NCBI GenBank assembly: GCA_030549495.1
Contig: JAUIRK010000919.1
Span: 307,001-371,000 of the forward strand
DNA from: Nectonema munidae
Taxonomy: Eukaryota > Nematomorpha > Nectonematoida > Nectonematidae
Direction of reading: 5' to 3'
DNA: 64,000 nucleotides
Shown here: piece after piece, positions 47,501 to 62,500 of the stretch
How the letters are laid out: every line of letters begins with the position of its first letter
Numbering within the stretch: the stretch's first letter is position 1
The notes under the pieces: generated by a model
The model's input: the letters and a program-made list of their open reading frames with translations, nothing else
Databases searched by the model: none
Told to the model about the DNA's origin: nothing
Position numbers and translations under genes: made by a program

Positions 47501-50500
47501 AATAACTTTATTGACCTAAAGTTTTCTTAACTCCAAATTCGGTGAAATGTGGGGAAATCAGAAATAAAAGTCAAATTCGCTCTAGACAGTAAAAACCACA
47601 AAATGGTGGGCAATTTGAAGACGATAAAAGTATGAAAGGAAACCTTTGAATCATTGCAATCATGATATTTTTGACTTTGGTGTCTGGGTGAAGTTCAGTG
47701 CAAGCTTTCAAGAAGGCGTTCAAAGTCTTGATGTGAAATTCATCAGGGAAAACCTAAAAAGAAGATCAAGAAATTCATGCAGAAAGAAAAACTGTGATAC
47801 ATTATTTTCTGAAATGATGATAGGAAAAAATTTAATATTAATGAAAGATAAAAGAAAAAGGTTCTTGAGTATTCAACTTCAAATATGTAATGGAGTTGCC
47901 AGTTTCAAAAAACCAATGATAAAAAGTAATAATAAAGTTGGATAAATAAGTGACCAAATCAGTATGCCATATTTCACAAAAAATAACTTACAAGAAAACG
48001 TATCTTCTTGTACCAGCAATATAAAAAGAGTTATCAAATTTAAATAGTTTTGAAGGCATATGTGGTGTACACAACCAACTTTGAATTGGACTTATATAAG
48101 TACAACAAAGAATCCATTTCTGACCCTAAACTCAGTTGGCGATTTTGATTATCCTCTTTTTTCAAATTAGCAGGTCAACTTATAAGTTGAAAAATAGGAC
48201 AATTATTTATATCCTTGAAGTCGACAAAAAACCACCATTACAAGAAAGGCAGGCTTAAAATTATAGTGAATCTTACTGTAGAAAAACACTTTATTAGAAG
48301 CGATACGAAGAAGAGGAATAATAATGTGTTGCAAAAAGCGAGGCTTATATACTCGCGAAACCAGTTAAGGTGTGTGCTTGCGATGTGCCGATTAAAGGAT
48401 GTGTTGTTGCTCAGATGCGTACTTTCCATTAAGGTCACGCTAATCAGCATTAATTGTTGCTGGACATCTTACACGCCCCTTCTTTTTCGTAGGTTTTAGC
48501 TTTTGAGTCGATTGTGAGATATTCAGGCCTTCTTCTTCTTCTTCTTCTTGTTCCCCTACGTTGTAAGGGTTCTTCTAACACGACAGTGTTTTCCCTGTGT
48601 TTTGGTGATTCAGGATATCCGAACTGACTGGAGTCAGGTATGTCCAAGCTCTCAGGCGGCACTATTGCTTGCGTGATGTCTTCTTCCTCGAGTCCTTTGT
48701 TCTTTGGAGGGTAGGGGATAGGAATCTTCCTTGCAATTGGATCAATCGGACGCAAGTGTCTTCTGTTTCTTGTTGTCAGTCTTCTACTGCCGTCTACGAT
48801 GATAAGATATTTTCTGTGAGGTAGAGTTTTGATTATGATCACTGTGCTGTACCATTTTTGGCAAAAAGATAAACTTGTCATCATAACACTTCATTTAATA
48901 GATTTTGTAGTGAATCTCCTACTTTAAGTTCTCTTTCATTCATAACATTTATATTCCGAGAAAATCTATAAACACAAGTTTGCGTTCTTGAAATATTTCA
49001 TACTCGAGACAGAGCTCTAATCACAGTCATAACTTATCCAAATTTTATTGGATATAAATTATGCAATTTTAATTTTCATTAGGAAACAGATTTGTTTCGT
49101 TGAATTGAAGAGCTCGAGCTTTTTAACGGAACTCTTTTCAGAGCAAATTTATTCGAAAAAAATTAAGTAATCAGGCCAAAAGAAAACAATATTGCAGCAA
49201 ATTGAAATCAAAGTGGCAGGCTTTGGATCCTAAAATTGCAGAAACTAATGAGAATGCGCCAAGTTATAACTTGGATATCGAGCAGGTTGAAAGAGCATAT
49301 ATCAAGGCATCTAATGAAGCACATGCAAGGTAATTTCTATGTACGCGTATTTCGATACTGGTGGCTTATTTTTCAATCTATAAATTTATTATCTTAAAAC
49401 TGTGTATTCAAAGGGATAACTAGAACACTATCCTTTAAATTCAAAAAATACTGTGAAAAGGTTGCGTGGGTTGTAGTAAATTTTAAATTGACGTATTCCG
49501 AAAGTTCTTCCTTACTAAGAAATTCGAAACGAAAATTTTCTAACCTTGTCAAACATGTGGAGGCAATTAATCCTTGGAATGAAGTTTCTAAAAAACAAAT
49601 TTTGATGGATCACTAATTTTTGGAAATAAACGAGCAGTTAAGAAGATCTACAAAAAGTCACTCTTTTAGGATTCCTTTGCTCCGAGTGCTACCTAGAAGA
49701 AAATTTAATGAAGACGTGAATTTCATTAAAGCGGAAAGCTACCAATTACAGAAGGCTGAAGTCGTTGAAGGAGTAAATGACCAAAAAAATGTTTGTAGAT
49801 TTTCAAAAAATATAAACAGCATGCTCTACTTGGTGTCTAATTCTCTCTTTAACGATGTTTCTGCTAATAATATTTTATTTGAAATGATGAATTTTAAAAT
49901 ATATTATTTCACATAAATGATCTGATTGCTTACGGAACAACTTAGGAAGAGCACGATCAGAGTTTGAAGAAGTTTCCTGCAAGAGCGGAGAATCACGAAT
50001 CCGAAATTAACTGGAAAATACCAACTTTTCACTTAGTTTGAACAAGATTTTGATTTTGACTTCAAAATAGAGAGTTGAAGAAGGACCAAGACTGCGTTAG
50101 AAACCTCAAAAGTAGAGGTCAACGACTACAAATAATAAAGCATTGAAAAGAATGATGGAATTATTTTGCTATTATGGAAAATAGAAATTCGATTACTTAA
50201 ATAAAACTCAACCTTTAACAAATGTCACTTGGAAAGAAAAAAGAACCAATTGAAATTTCAAAATAGAAAATTGTGAATTCAACTTTGCATGAAAAGAAGT
50301 TGATGAGCCGTTGGTTGTTGAAACTGAACATCAGCAAAGCAATCACTTCTTTACTTCTACAGAAAGGAAGACGCATATATTTATTGTAAAGGACGCTCAA
50401 TAAACCAAAGTAAGGAAAGAATTTTTGATTATTCTTGCTAGGGAACTAAAATAAAAAATCTTAATAATTATTATAACTTAATTGTTTATACCTGTGAATA

Positions 50501-53500
50501 AATTATCATTTTTATACTTCATCATGTCTTATTCATTCAGTATTTATTTAATGAATCCTAAGGTGTTACGGTGTTACGCTATTACTGAAAAAAGATATAC
50601 TTTTAGTATTGTGTGAAAAGAATAGATAGGAAAGGAATAATGTTTACCATGCTTCCATTAATTTTTAACAAGCACAAAGTGACTGAATAATGTTTCTGTT
50701 AATTAATTAGATCGATTAAATTATCACAGCGTTACCTTTTTGGTAACAACGTGCGGAAACAGTGTGAGGACATATCATGGCAAAGTCCAATCAAAAAGAT
50801 ACCATAACAGAAAAAGACTGCGATAGTCACAGAGTCCAAAGAGATTCTTGCCTTTGACTTTGAAAGAATATCATGATAGAATGTGTATTTGCTATTGCAA
50901 GGCTCAAGGAAAAAATTCCCTGCAAAAGAAAATTCCACTTCACTTCTGAGAATATTTTAGATAAGTGGTATATCAGTGGGAGTGTGTAGAAAGAAGGAGG
51001 AAGAAGGCAGTTTAGGAAGGAAAAGAAGAAAAACAGTAAGTGCCCGGGTTCTGTCTTCACACATTTATCAAACGTAAACAAAGTGCACATTTTGAAGATG
51101 AGAAACGCAACACAGATAGCTATAAAGTGTATAACATCACAGTTCTATTTTACTTTTAGATAAAATGTATAATGTAATACTTTTAAACCCTGGTTTATCC
51201 ACACATTAAATTGGAGATGTCTGTTTTTGTTTGTAACAATTAAATAGCTTTTTATTCAAATTTCTTTGCTAGGACTTTAATAGATTTCCTAAAAAATATT
51301 TGTATCCAATATAATTAGTATAATTGAAAAACCTCCTTAATTTTTACATGGCAACATTTGGATACATAAAATTCAGTTCAAAACAAAAATACATTGCTAT
51401 TCTATTTATTATTTGTCAATACTTTTAAGTATTTAAAATGAATCCTATTATTTAGAAAAAGGAACTCATATTTGAAATCTACTAATCGAATTACATACAA
51501 TTCGTCAAAAAATCAAAGTTAAGAGTTAAGATACCAAAATCACAGAAATTTGCTCATGATTTATAATTTTTAATTAAAAAATTTGTAGATTATAGTGATT
51601 TGTTAATAAAAGAAAAAGTCATAATTTTTAAAATATATACATACATCATGTTATTAGTAGTAGTATACATATGTTTTAAATTTTGTATATTAGTTTCTAA
51701 GTATCTCCTTAACATGTGTGCAAAGTTTTATAGAAAAATTTTTATTATAGGTATTTTTTTGAAGTTTTACGATTTTTAGTGTTAGGCATGTTGTCTACTG
51801 CAGGGTCTTTCCAGACCACTACCTATATAGAAAAAAAGTGTTTTGTGATTCCTTATGCATAAGATAAAATTGTATAAAAAAGGGGGAAAAATAAGTCAAA
51901 GTTTATTAAAAAACCCCAATACTTTCGAACACTACTGTCAAAAAAATGAAGAGAGACTAAGGAGAGAGAATCAAGGAGATAAATGTGGAAGTTGGAAGCT
52001 TTCTATATCGAACATTCTAGGGAGTCAGAAAAAGTGTTCATTTTATTGTAAATAAGAGGAAGGTGTTAACCAGACCTTCTACTAGCCACCAGGCGGCCCC
52101 TCTCAATTGAGTTTTCAAAAGATTTTTGAATGTGAGGAAAAAGAATCTATCGCTTTAGAAATTAAGTTATGGAAAAGAAAAAGTCTTAAACCCCGATCTT
52201 TATGGTTAACACGCTGAAAAGTTGCATACTTGAATAACAGACTCCATTAGATATTCTTGCGCAATGACGTCGCGGCAAGAAATTACTTGCTCAAAGATGG
52301 CAGGAAGAATGACATCAGAATACACATCTTCCGTTACGCTTTCCAGCTGAGAGAGTCTGACGAGATTCATGCCGACCAGAATCTTCAGTTGCTTGCGATC
52401 TGACTCTCTTTTCTCGCGCTCGCTTGAATGGCCCTGGTGTTGCATACGAACCCAGAGTTTGTTCATTTCGCCTAAAGAAAAGACCAACGATAGATTCGGA
52501 TGCTCATGTCAGATCCCTCGACACAAAACTTATTTAGAATAAATTTAACGGCTAAAAACGCCTATTGAATAAACAAAATATGTAGAGTGAAACCTCTCTA
52601 TAGCGAACCTCTAGAGCGGTGCTTCTCAAATGAAGAACCAGAAAAAGTTTTTTGACCAGTCAATTACAGCGGCCTTAATTAATAAAAGAAGACAATTTAC
52701 AAGAATCGTGGATATTTAAACTATTTCTTTGCTTCGTCATTTTACTCAAAAATGAAAAGCCAGTTTCAAAGAGATATATCAAAAGAAATGGAAGGACTTT
52801 TTCATGGCAATTGTAGCAAATTCCAAAAAATTTTATCCAAAGTGAAGCATTCGATGTAATTTCAAAAATCCGAGTCAATCCTTCATCAGCAGGATGCTCT
52901 ATCAATTTATTTTCCAATTTTTACATATAAGTCATTTTTTAAGGGTAAAAAGAGATTAGATATTATTCATGAGTTTCTTTGAGAGAGTAGTGCTGAAACC
53001 GTTCTGACAAATTGCGTAAGTGATTTTCTATAGCGTTTTGAAGAGACAAAATATCGAGGCTTTCTGCGACAAAAGAACTTCTTGGAACCCTGTTTTTTTT
53101 CAGACTTCTCGCTTTCTTTTTTGCTAACCAATACATCGTGAAATAATTTTTAGCAATGTGCTTTTTTGTCTAGCAGAAAAATTCCAATTCTTTTCGCAAT
53201 TAAAATACTCTTGCCAAGACTGCCCCGAGATCGCCAAAGTATTTCAGCATGTTATAAATGCTCTTTGCGATCAGAACCCATTTCATCACATAATATTCTC
53301 GAATTGAGGGCATTCATTTTAACAAAATTTAGAATTTTTACCACATAACACTGTTGATTTCTATTGGCATTTTTGTGTTGCAAGAGTTTCTCAATGAAGA
53401 AGGCAATGTGCTGACTTGATATCTAGAGTTACCAAATCTAAATGTCGCCCTATAATCGTAGCAGCTAGATCAGTACATACTCGTATGCAAAATTTCTTAT

Positions 53501-56500
53501 AAGTCCGCATTTATCAACAATATAATCGGGAACAGTTTGTTTTAGTTGAAAGTGAAGCAGAGAAAAACCTCTTTTCTCAAATCATCGTCATTTTCAAAAA
53601 GTACACAAACCATCATAATTGCCAAGTTAGACAAATCTGTGCATTACAAGCCTTTTACTGTTTTAATTTGTTTAGTGCGTTGTTTTTCCATGTCTTGAGC
53701 CAGATAAAGTGTCACTTGAAAATCGGCCTTGAGCTACTTTTTTGTCACTACCTCTTCAAACACTTCTCAGCAGACATCTTTTATACACCCAATTACCAAC
53801 GTTTCACCGTTTTTCACCTTTAGCAGCACTAAGTGCTACTTTTATTATATTTATTACTTTTATTTATTTGTTCTTTGTAGTCAAATGTATTTTGAGTTTG
53901 GAGGGCTTCAATAAGCTATTTGACAATATTTCGCCACAAACAACACACTGTGGTTTTGGCACTTTATCATCATTTATACAAATCGGGATTAAATATGAGC
54001 TGCCGTACATACGCGTATAACTAGTACAAACTCCTTTTGCCAAGTCATCATCATTTACATCACCGTTGCCTGTCGAAAGTATTTTTGTGATTAGTAACAT
54101 AATGTTTGAGTTTTATAAACATATCCATTGCTCCTTGCTTAGTGACTGTAAATCTAGAAATAAAAATATTTAATTATTACATAATTAGATCGATGTAAAA
54201 ACGAACCCATGTTATTTGTAGAATTATATATGTTATATAGAGAGGCTAAGGATGCACTGCTCAGCAGACCACTCTTTGAGTAGCGCTGTCCGAGGAACTA
54301 AATAAAAGTATTAATTGTAATAAAGTACACATATCTGTTCACTCATGGAGGCTTGCTGTAAATCTAAATACCTCAGAGTACACTTTCGCACAATTGATCT
54401 AATTGTTTATGACGACAAACAACTGTACTAGCACTTCAATAATAAAACAAGCAAATCACTACTTCTATTTTATATTTTTTTATATAAAAACCAAATTATC
54501 GATGCGACATTTGTTTACATTATAATGAAAGGGAAAATTTTGTCAATCTCAGCGATTTTGTCCTAACGGTAACATTCATAATTCCTCATTGAGTGAAGCC
54601 CAATCATGGTTATATCATTGTCTCAAATATACACAAAGCTAACGTATGATAACAATTTCACAAAAAATATTTTTGATTTCAATCATATTTCCACAAGCAT
54701 AACTTGTCAGCTTGAAATTATCAGGGCTGGAGCTTGATTGGAATCGCCAGAATTTTTTTTTATTTTACTATAGAAATTATTTTTTTATAATTTTGTCGTT
54801 CATTTCTTTCTGACTCACATTTAGAAATGATAAATATTCATAATTTTTTTCCAATATATATTATACATATAAAATGCAGTGCAGAAGCTTTCCGCCAACA
54901 TTGAGAAATAAATCCTAGGGAAAAATGATTATATTTTTCATGGTTGAATGTTTTCGATTTAGCGTTCGTTACACCTAATTCCTTTAGGCTTCCATATAAA
55001 GAAAACTTCGGCATTTGAGATTTCATCGCTAAAAATAGCACTTAGCCTATCAGACATATTCTACATTATCTTATTATATTGAAATATTCCTAATTAATTT
55101 ATTTTTCTTTGAGACAAATAGGGACTAATTGGGATGTTCTTAATATTTTTTGTACATTTCTTTGTATCTTTCTTGGATAATGACTGGTGTTTGACTTATT
55201 TGCTATAGTTCCTGTACTTTTAAATTTCAATAAGTTTTAAAAAATATTACTTCTAGATACATGGTGTCTACAGTTTTTTAAAACCGTTTTCAAGGTTTTT
55301 TCAAGGTTACAATATTTTTTTCAAGGTTAAGATGTTAACATCATTAGTTTATATTTTTTAAAAAAAAAATTATAAAGAACTACAGAAATGAATTTTTCTA
55401 TAAATATAGGAAGAATAAAATTACAAATGTTTACTAATATAAAATTCATAATTATATGTTTAATTTTTACAATAATATCAAAAAAATAAATAAACAAAAA
55501 TAATATAGCTTTTAGTTGTGGCCGAAAACATTTGCACGGCACTCTCTCTATACATTATATGTGAGATATATCGAGAGTATGAGGAAGTTGTGTATTTAGA
55601 ACTTTCAACAAACTGTTTAAGCATTTTAAACTGTGGAAAGAGGATTTTAATCAATTATTATGGGCTTAACAAGGGAAATGAATAAATGAGCCACCCCCTA
55701 TGACTCGTAGAAGATAAATACGAAAACTTTAATTTGGTTTTGGACTTTAAATAGCAAAATCAGTCATTTTCTTTATTGTTCAATTTGGGTGTAAAAATGT
55801 TTTCGTTTTCGTTTTTGACAGTAAAAATTCTCTTCTCTTTGAAGTTACTGGATCAACGAAAAAGTTTGTAAAATATTATCAAAATTTATCTCCATTTTGA
55901 AAGTTCAAATTAACGCTGACTCAATACCACATCAATCAAAAAATTTTTATTTCCGTGTGTGTATTATTTCATGTTCACTCGACGCAAACTACCACGATTT
56001 GTTTTAGATCACGTGAACAAGATGTCTGATCGGGGATACTATGATTAATTCAGATTTAAGGATTCTTATAATCTTTACGAATGGTGAAATAGATAAATAA
56101 AAACAGTGTAGTGCATATCTTTTTCCTGTGAAGTTGAGTGAACAAAATGATAATAAGAAAAATACTAAAATTCAGAATAAGGAATTCGATGCTGTCACTG
56201 ACGTCACTTGTCCCTTCACAGGGTGGATAGGGAAAGGAGTATTGGTGATGCTGTTCTTCACTTTTGCTGTTACTAACATTATGATTGATCTTTGTTGAAC
56301 AATTTTCATTGGCTTTCGCATTGAGCGAATTACCATTTTCATTATTGACATCTTCTTTTTCTCTAATTTAAGAAAAATTAAAAAAGAACAGTGGGTTAAG
56401 ATCATTTATTGTTTCTCCAAAAATAAAATTAAAAAAAGATAAAAAAACGAAAAAGTTTACGAAATAAAATCACAACAAGCAAAGAATACCTGTAGGTAAA

Positions 56501-59500
56501 ATGTTTTATTGAGGCTCATACAAACATATAATAATGATACCAGCGTGGGCCTCGCTGATATCTTAAAAGTAGGGGGGACATTCTTAAAAACAAATTTTTT
56601 TAAACTTACAAAATTAGATTTAGGAAAAATTAAACGACACATTCTTATACTTTTTATTGTGAAATTTATGACTAATACTTTTTTTTGTGTTTTTAAATAT
56701 AAATATTTAAAAAAATATATACTTTTTTCCATATCTAAATCAATCAAAAATATTTATTTTGAAAAAATTTTAAACAAAAAAATTAGAATTTTCCAAATAA
56801 ATTTTCCCTCACATCACTAAACTCAACGAACACCTTGGCAATTTCTTCACAACTAATCTTTTCCAACAAATTTTTATGAACATGGCAAACTAACAGATGA
56901 TTCAATCTCTCCTGGGACATTGTGGCTCTAAGCCACGTTTTGAGCCTTCTGAGTGAACTCAGCGATCTTTCTGCTTCGCAAGAACTGTAAGGAAATATTA
57001 AGAGAAGTTTAATTAATATTTCAACATTAGGAAACATTCGCCTACTTCAGGTTGCATTACACGAAAAATTGTGCGATGATCTTCCAGAGAAATTCCATTA
57101 AAGTGGTTTTTGTAAAAGTTCAACTCTTTTTTAGTGAAGAAATACTGTGAAATTCAAAATATTTGCTCAGACTATCATCATAATTTTCTTTATTGAGTAG
57201 AAGATTGCTGAGTTTTTCATAAAGGAAAATATCTTCCGAAGAAAAGGAACTTTTCAAGTTGTTTAGAGCAGTTTCAATGACCTCTAAGTGTTGGGCTTTA
57301 TATTATTCATAAATTTCACTACTTTCATTTGTGAGTTTAGTAGTATTTGTATGATTTTCAAAGCTTTTTCTTTTTCTCGGTATATTTAATAGCGATAAAT
57401 TAAACTCTTCAATCATTTTTTCGGATGTGTTGACATTTATGGTAGAACTTTGAAAACCTTTGTTCAAAAATTCAAGTACCTGAAGTAAAGGTGATACTAA
57501 GTGTAAACAAAGAACACAGTTTGCTTTTGAAAGACAAGACAAAATGCCGTTAGCTTTTGATGCAATATTGTTGCCAAAATCTTTCGCTGCTATTTCCAAA
57601 GAATTGAGTACGTCAGAGGAAATTTTCAAGAAGAGATTTGACAGCAGACGTCGTGTTAGCCATCAAGTTGGATGAATTGGTTTTAAAGAGTCAGGAGTTG
57701 GAGTTCCAGTATCTTCAATGTGCAGTGATAAATATGTGTTTTTGAATTTGCCCGATCTGCTATATAGTTTACCTAACTCGTTTACATAGTCTAAAAAATT
57801 TTTAATGAATGCAGCTTTTTGGACAGATTTAGAAATGATCAAATGGGTAATATGAGCGCCACAGTGAATATAGAGAGCAAGAGGCTGAACTTTTTTTATT
57901 TCCGCTTGACATCCGACATGCCTCCCCGCCATGTTTGCAGCGAAGATTTTCAATTGGTAACTGCAAACGTTGTAGAACATCAAGAATCATCAAACTCAGT
58001 GATTTACCAGTTGTACTGACAGTATTATATATACATAAAAAGTCTTCTTTTATTTCAAAACTATTGTTGACGTAACGAACACATATTACTTCCTGCTCTT
58101 TGCCTTGAATGTCTTGAGTTCCATCAACTATTATGCCGTAAGTTTCAGATTCTTCATTGATTTCTTTGATTATTTTTTTAGTATTAATCGATTCATTGTT
58201 TTTACAATATCATTTTGAATTTCAGTACTAGTATAGTTTTGTTTTCGATTAAGCCATACGCGTAGCTCTTCAACATCTTCACAGAGAAGCTTTAAAAGCT
58301 CTTTAAAGTTGCCCTCATCGTTGTTCTTTTCTTGAAAAGCTAATCCTTGCTGAACTAAAAATTTCACAGATGATATAATTTTAAGTAGACAATTCCTATA
58401 TTTAATTTGATTTCTCTTCTGATTTTTAATCAAGTTTGTCTGTATACTTTCTGAATTTTTTCTATGAAATAAATTAGATAAAGCAACTTTATGAGTTTTA
58501 GAATTTTGATGAGAATCAAATTTTTCGACTGTTTTTTTCCAGTTCTTAAATCCAGACGAACATTTTGCCATGTTGATCAAATTGTTTCGGTAAGCCTGAT
58601 TACACGTGTGACATACAACAGCTTTTAAATTTTAATCAAAGTATAACCAGCTGTATGCTTGAAATCTTAATCTTTTATTTTTTAAACGCTGAAAAGGAAT
58701 TAGAGATGACTCCGGCTGATAAGGCTTATCTGCTGAAAGGACAAGATCATTAGAAGAGTTGGGAATAAAATTGAAGTTAATTCTTAATTTATCTTTTCAT
58801 TTCCTTCTATATTTTTTTGAAATTAAGCAAAACTCGCATCCGAAAGACTTCTTTCACTTGAAACTGAATTAAAGGAAGCTGAAGTGCCCTGACTAACGAA
58901 ACCCGAATTAATATCGAACTAATAGGAATTAATCTCTCTTAACATTTGTTTTTATAAATTTTCGAAAATCCATTCAAATTTCTTAAATACAAAGAAATTA
59001 TTAAATATTAAGATTGATAAGGTACCTTAAAGTTTATTATCAAGGACCGATTAATGAAAGAAAACAAATAAAAATCATAGTTACAAAGTATCTTTGTTCT
59101 AAAAACTCAGGAAAAAAAATTATCAAGTTGAAAGTTTTACAAGAAAAATTATTAAACCATAATATACACAAAATATAGCCAAATTTTTTGTTAATTTTTT
59201 TGTTATAAATAAAAAAAGACAAATTTATTGTGAGAAAAGGAAAAAAATGCTCCATCACACAATACCGCTAATTAATGATTACCCGAATGGAGCCGGTATA
59301 TCGAGGACGAACTGTATTGTAAAAAAAAGGATCTCCTCACAAAGTAAGGACAAAACCATTTTAAACTTGAACAAAAAAACAGACTTTTCTTTTCATATAA
59401 TATATCTCTTTCAATAATATTACTCAATATCATTGTAATAATTTGCGAACAAACACACAATTAAATTTTCAATGAAACTTACCTACTCTTCAAGTATTGA

Positions 59501-62500
59501 AATTGGCACGGAATATATATAAAGGAGTTATAATCAGATCATTTAAAAAAATAAATTTTTTTTAAAATTACATGTTCTTTAATTCCTTTGAACTCGCTTA
59601 CCCCATTAAGTCCCAATGCTCCCATTTGGGAACATAAGTAATTTCATCTTCGTTTACATTTTTCAATGATTTTGAATATAAATCGTCTACGTTTTTTTAG
59701 ATATCGTCTGATTTCTATGGTATGGGCTAAAAAAAAACCTCGTATACAATTCGGCTTTATTGCACACAGTAAATTAACGCTCTGTAATGAACAGTGATTA
59801 CCCTAAAATATAAGATGATAAGAAACACGTGTTTCGCTATATAAAACAAGTACCTACACAATTGGTCGTTGAATTCATGTGCATATATAGGATCTGGAAA
59901 GTTACACTATTCATTCAAAATTCACATACACTGAAGAATGTGTTATATCATCTACGATTACTAATATCTCTCCCCTATCCGTATATCATATACACAAAAC
60001 TAAAACACTCTGTTACATTAAAACATTAATATGATAAGTTAGGGATTCTTAACCAGTGGGGAGCACTCCGTAGGGGCGAGAGCAAATTACTAGAGGGGGC
60101 ACAGACCAGTTAGTTAAAGAAAGAGTAAGGAATGAAAATGTTTAAAAAGTAAGAAACTATAGTTTTTTTGGAAAGTAAAGTTTAAAGAACAATAAAAATA
60201 TTTGATGCTCAGTATCAATGAGATCAAATTCATTCTTTGATCTTTGAATTATATGGAGGGCATGATTTCAATTGGTAAAGGGGGCGTACAAAAATAAAAA
60301 AGTCTAAAAGGGGCGTTGGGGTTATTTTACTATTTGGATCAAATATCAAACTCTTCATATAACGATTTACAGTAAGTGCTTGCATACTATCCGAGCTATC
60401 GTGGATTCCACTCTCGAGTTGAATGTGTAAAATGTGGCTGATGAACTTCAGAAGCATGTTTTGCGCAGAGTACACGTTGTATGTTTTATCTCTGTCTATA
60501 TATATATATATTTCATAGGGGGTAGATAAATACTACTAATATATCAATTATCTACGTCACTGAATCTCCCACCAATCATTGATTAGGTTTTGTCGAAGCA
60601 AAAAAGTCAATAGTAAGATAGAAGAAAAAGTTATTACGCCATGGTCTCTCGGTGCTTGGAATTCTGATCAATGGCATCCGGAAGCAAATTGCGTACGCAT
60701 TGTAACAAAAAATGGCGCAAAAAAAGGCCACGCAACGGATGTTGAACACCTCGACACATCTCCACCAAATCTTTAAAGATCTCTTTCGAAAACTCGGGAC
60801 ACTCTTTAGCGTAGATGACTCCAACGCAAACTAACAAATATCTAAAAAGAGATGCGTGAGCATGGTGTCTAGAATCTAGCTTTGATTGCCGATGGTCACG
60901 ATATCGAACCCCTCATTCCCAACCCACTATTCTTCGTTCGATACTCTACTATCTTTAAGGGTAGTAATTGTTTAGATCAGTCTTTCTCAACATTGTTTTG
61001 GCGTTACAGCTTCGAATCAACACTTGAATCAAAATACTAGAAATAGTATTCCAAGAAATTCTTTACAAAACAAGGAATGCATGCACACTATCTTAAATCC
61101 TTTTAATGGGATCTCCTTTCCATTCTGCAGGGATCCCAATTTTCAATGTTGTTGTTGTTGCTGTCAATCGCACGCATTTGTCGACAGTAGAAAAATGAGC
61201 CCTCGCGCTCTAGTATAGAATGAGTGTCTGGTGTTGAGTAATGTTGATGCGAGGTTGAGTTAGTGTTATAATCGGTTGAGGAAATGATTGCTCGTTGGTG
61301 CATGTTTCTTGATTACTTTGTAGTGTCTGTTTTTGAGGTATGTCTTTCCAAGTTCTGTGTGCATTTGTTTTGTGTTTAGTTTTATCTTTGTTGAGAGTTA
61401 TTGCGTTTGGAGTATCGCTGTTATGATATTTTTAGGTTGGTGTGGTTGTGGTGTGATGTGATGTAGTGGAGTGTGCGTTTCGGAATAATAAAATCAAGAT
61501 ATTCTTGTATGGAATGTTGTTCTCCTCAAAATGGGCCTCAAGTTTTATAAAGAAACTCAAATTATTAATTGTGGTTTAGTTATCATGATATCTGGTTATT
61601 AGGGGGAACAAGTCATCATCATCATCATCATCGATTTTTATAGTGCATATTTTTTCCTTGGCTTTCCTAGAATGATTTGACAGCAAATTTGCAAAAATAA
61701 AGTTTATTTTTTGCATGCACTAAAAAGTTCCTTTGTCGCGTTTAAAGAAATAGGCCGTGTTCATAACAAACATTGAAAAGTTTAGGTCAATGGGGTCAAT
61801 TTTTCACAATTTTTGATTAGGACAAGAGAATACTTTTGTTTATTCAGTACTTTTATATTTCTCTTTCTTTCTTTCTTTTACAAAGAAACCTTAAGTATTG
61901 ATATTTATATGGAATTTGCAAATTAAAGGTAAGACAGAAATTTCGGGGGATTTTTTCATAATTGAAAGAATTTCTAGCAAAAACAGATATTTTAATGATG
62001 GAAACTTTTGTCATACAGGATTTTCATTATATTTGAGATAATATTTTTAAACTATTTTACAACATTTTAGATCACTTTTTATCACCCGATGACGACTGCA
62101 CGGCCAAAAAGTCAATAAGCTCAAGATCTCAGCTAACATTAGATTTGGATAGAAAGAATAGATGCCTCTTACAGCCTTGGAATGATGTTTCCCGCGTATT
62201 GAACGAGTTCATAAAGTTCGCCAGGCTTCATTTTTTTGTTTTGAACTTCTTCGGTGAGACAGGATATCAAGATTTGCAATTCATCCACCACAATCATATC
62301 TTGTGAATAGAAGGATTAAAAATAAAATTGAGTGTTTTCGAGGAATGATCAATGTGAATGTGATTGATTGCACTCAAACAGATCATCATTCATCAGCATT
62401 CTATTTTAACAGCCTTAATGAGTCCCAGCATGTCTAACGCTAACCTCGTACCAACAAGTCAACATTTACACAACGCATACATGGACAAAATCTCAGCGAA

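Noticed and set aside
47646-47945. Plus-strand 99-codon frame
   Set aside because: It is antisense to VPS35 exon 6 and has low-complexity continuation in the intron.
48215-48499. Plus-strand 94-codon frame
   Set aside because: It runs antisense through the LTR of the Gypsy-type fossil and shows no protein similarity.
60970-61500. Possible retroelement or gene in the TG-rich part of VPS35 intron 2
   Set aside because: No coding motif, terminal repeat pair or splice context was found.
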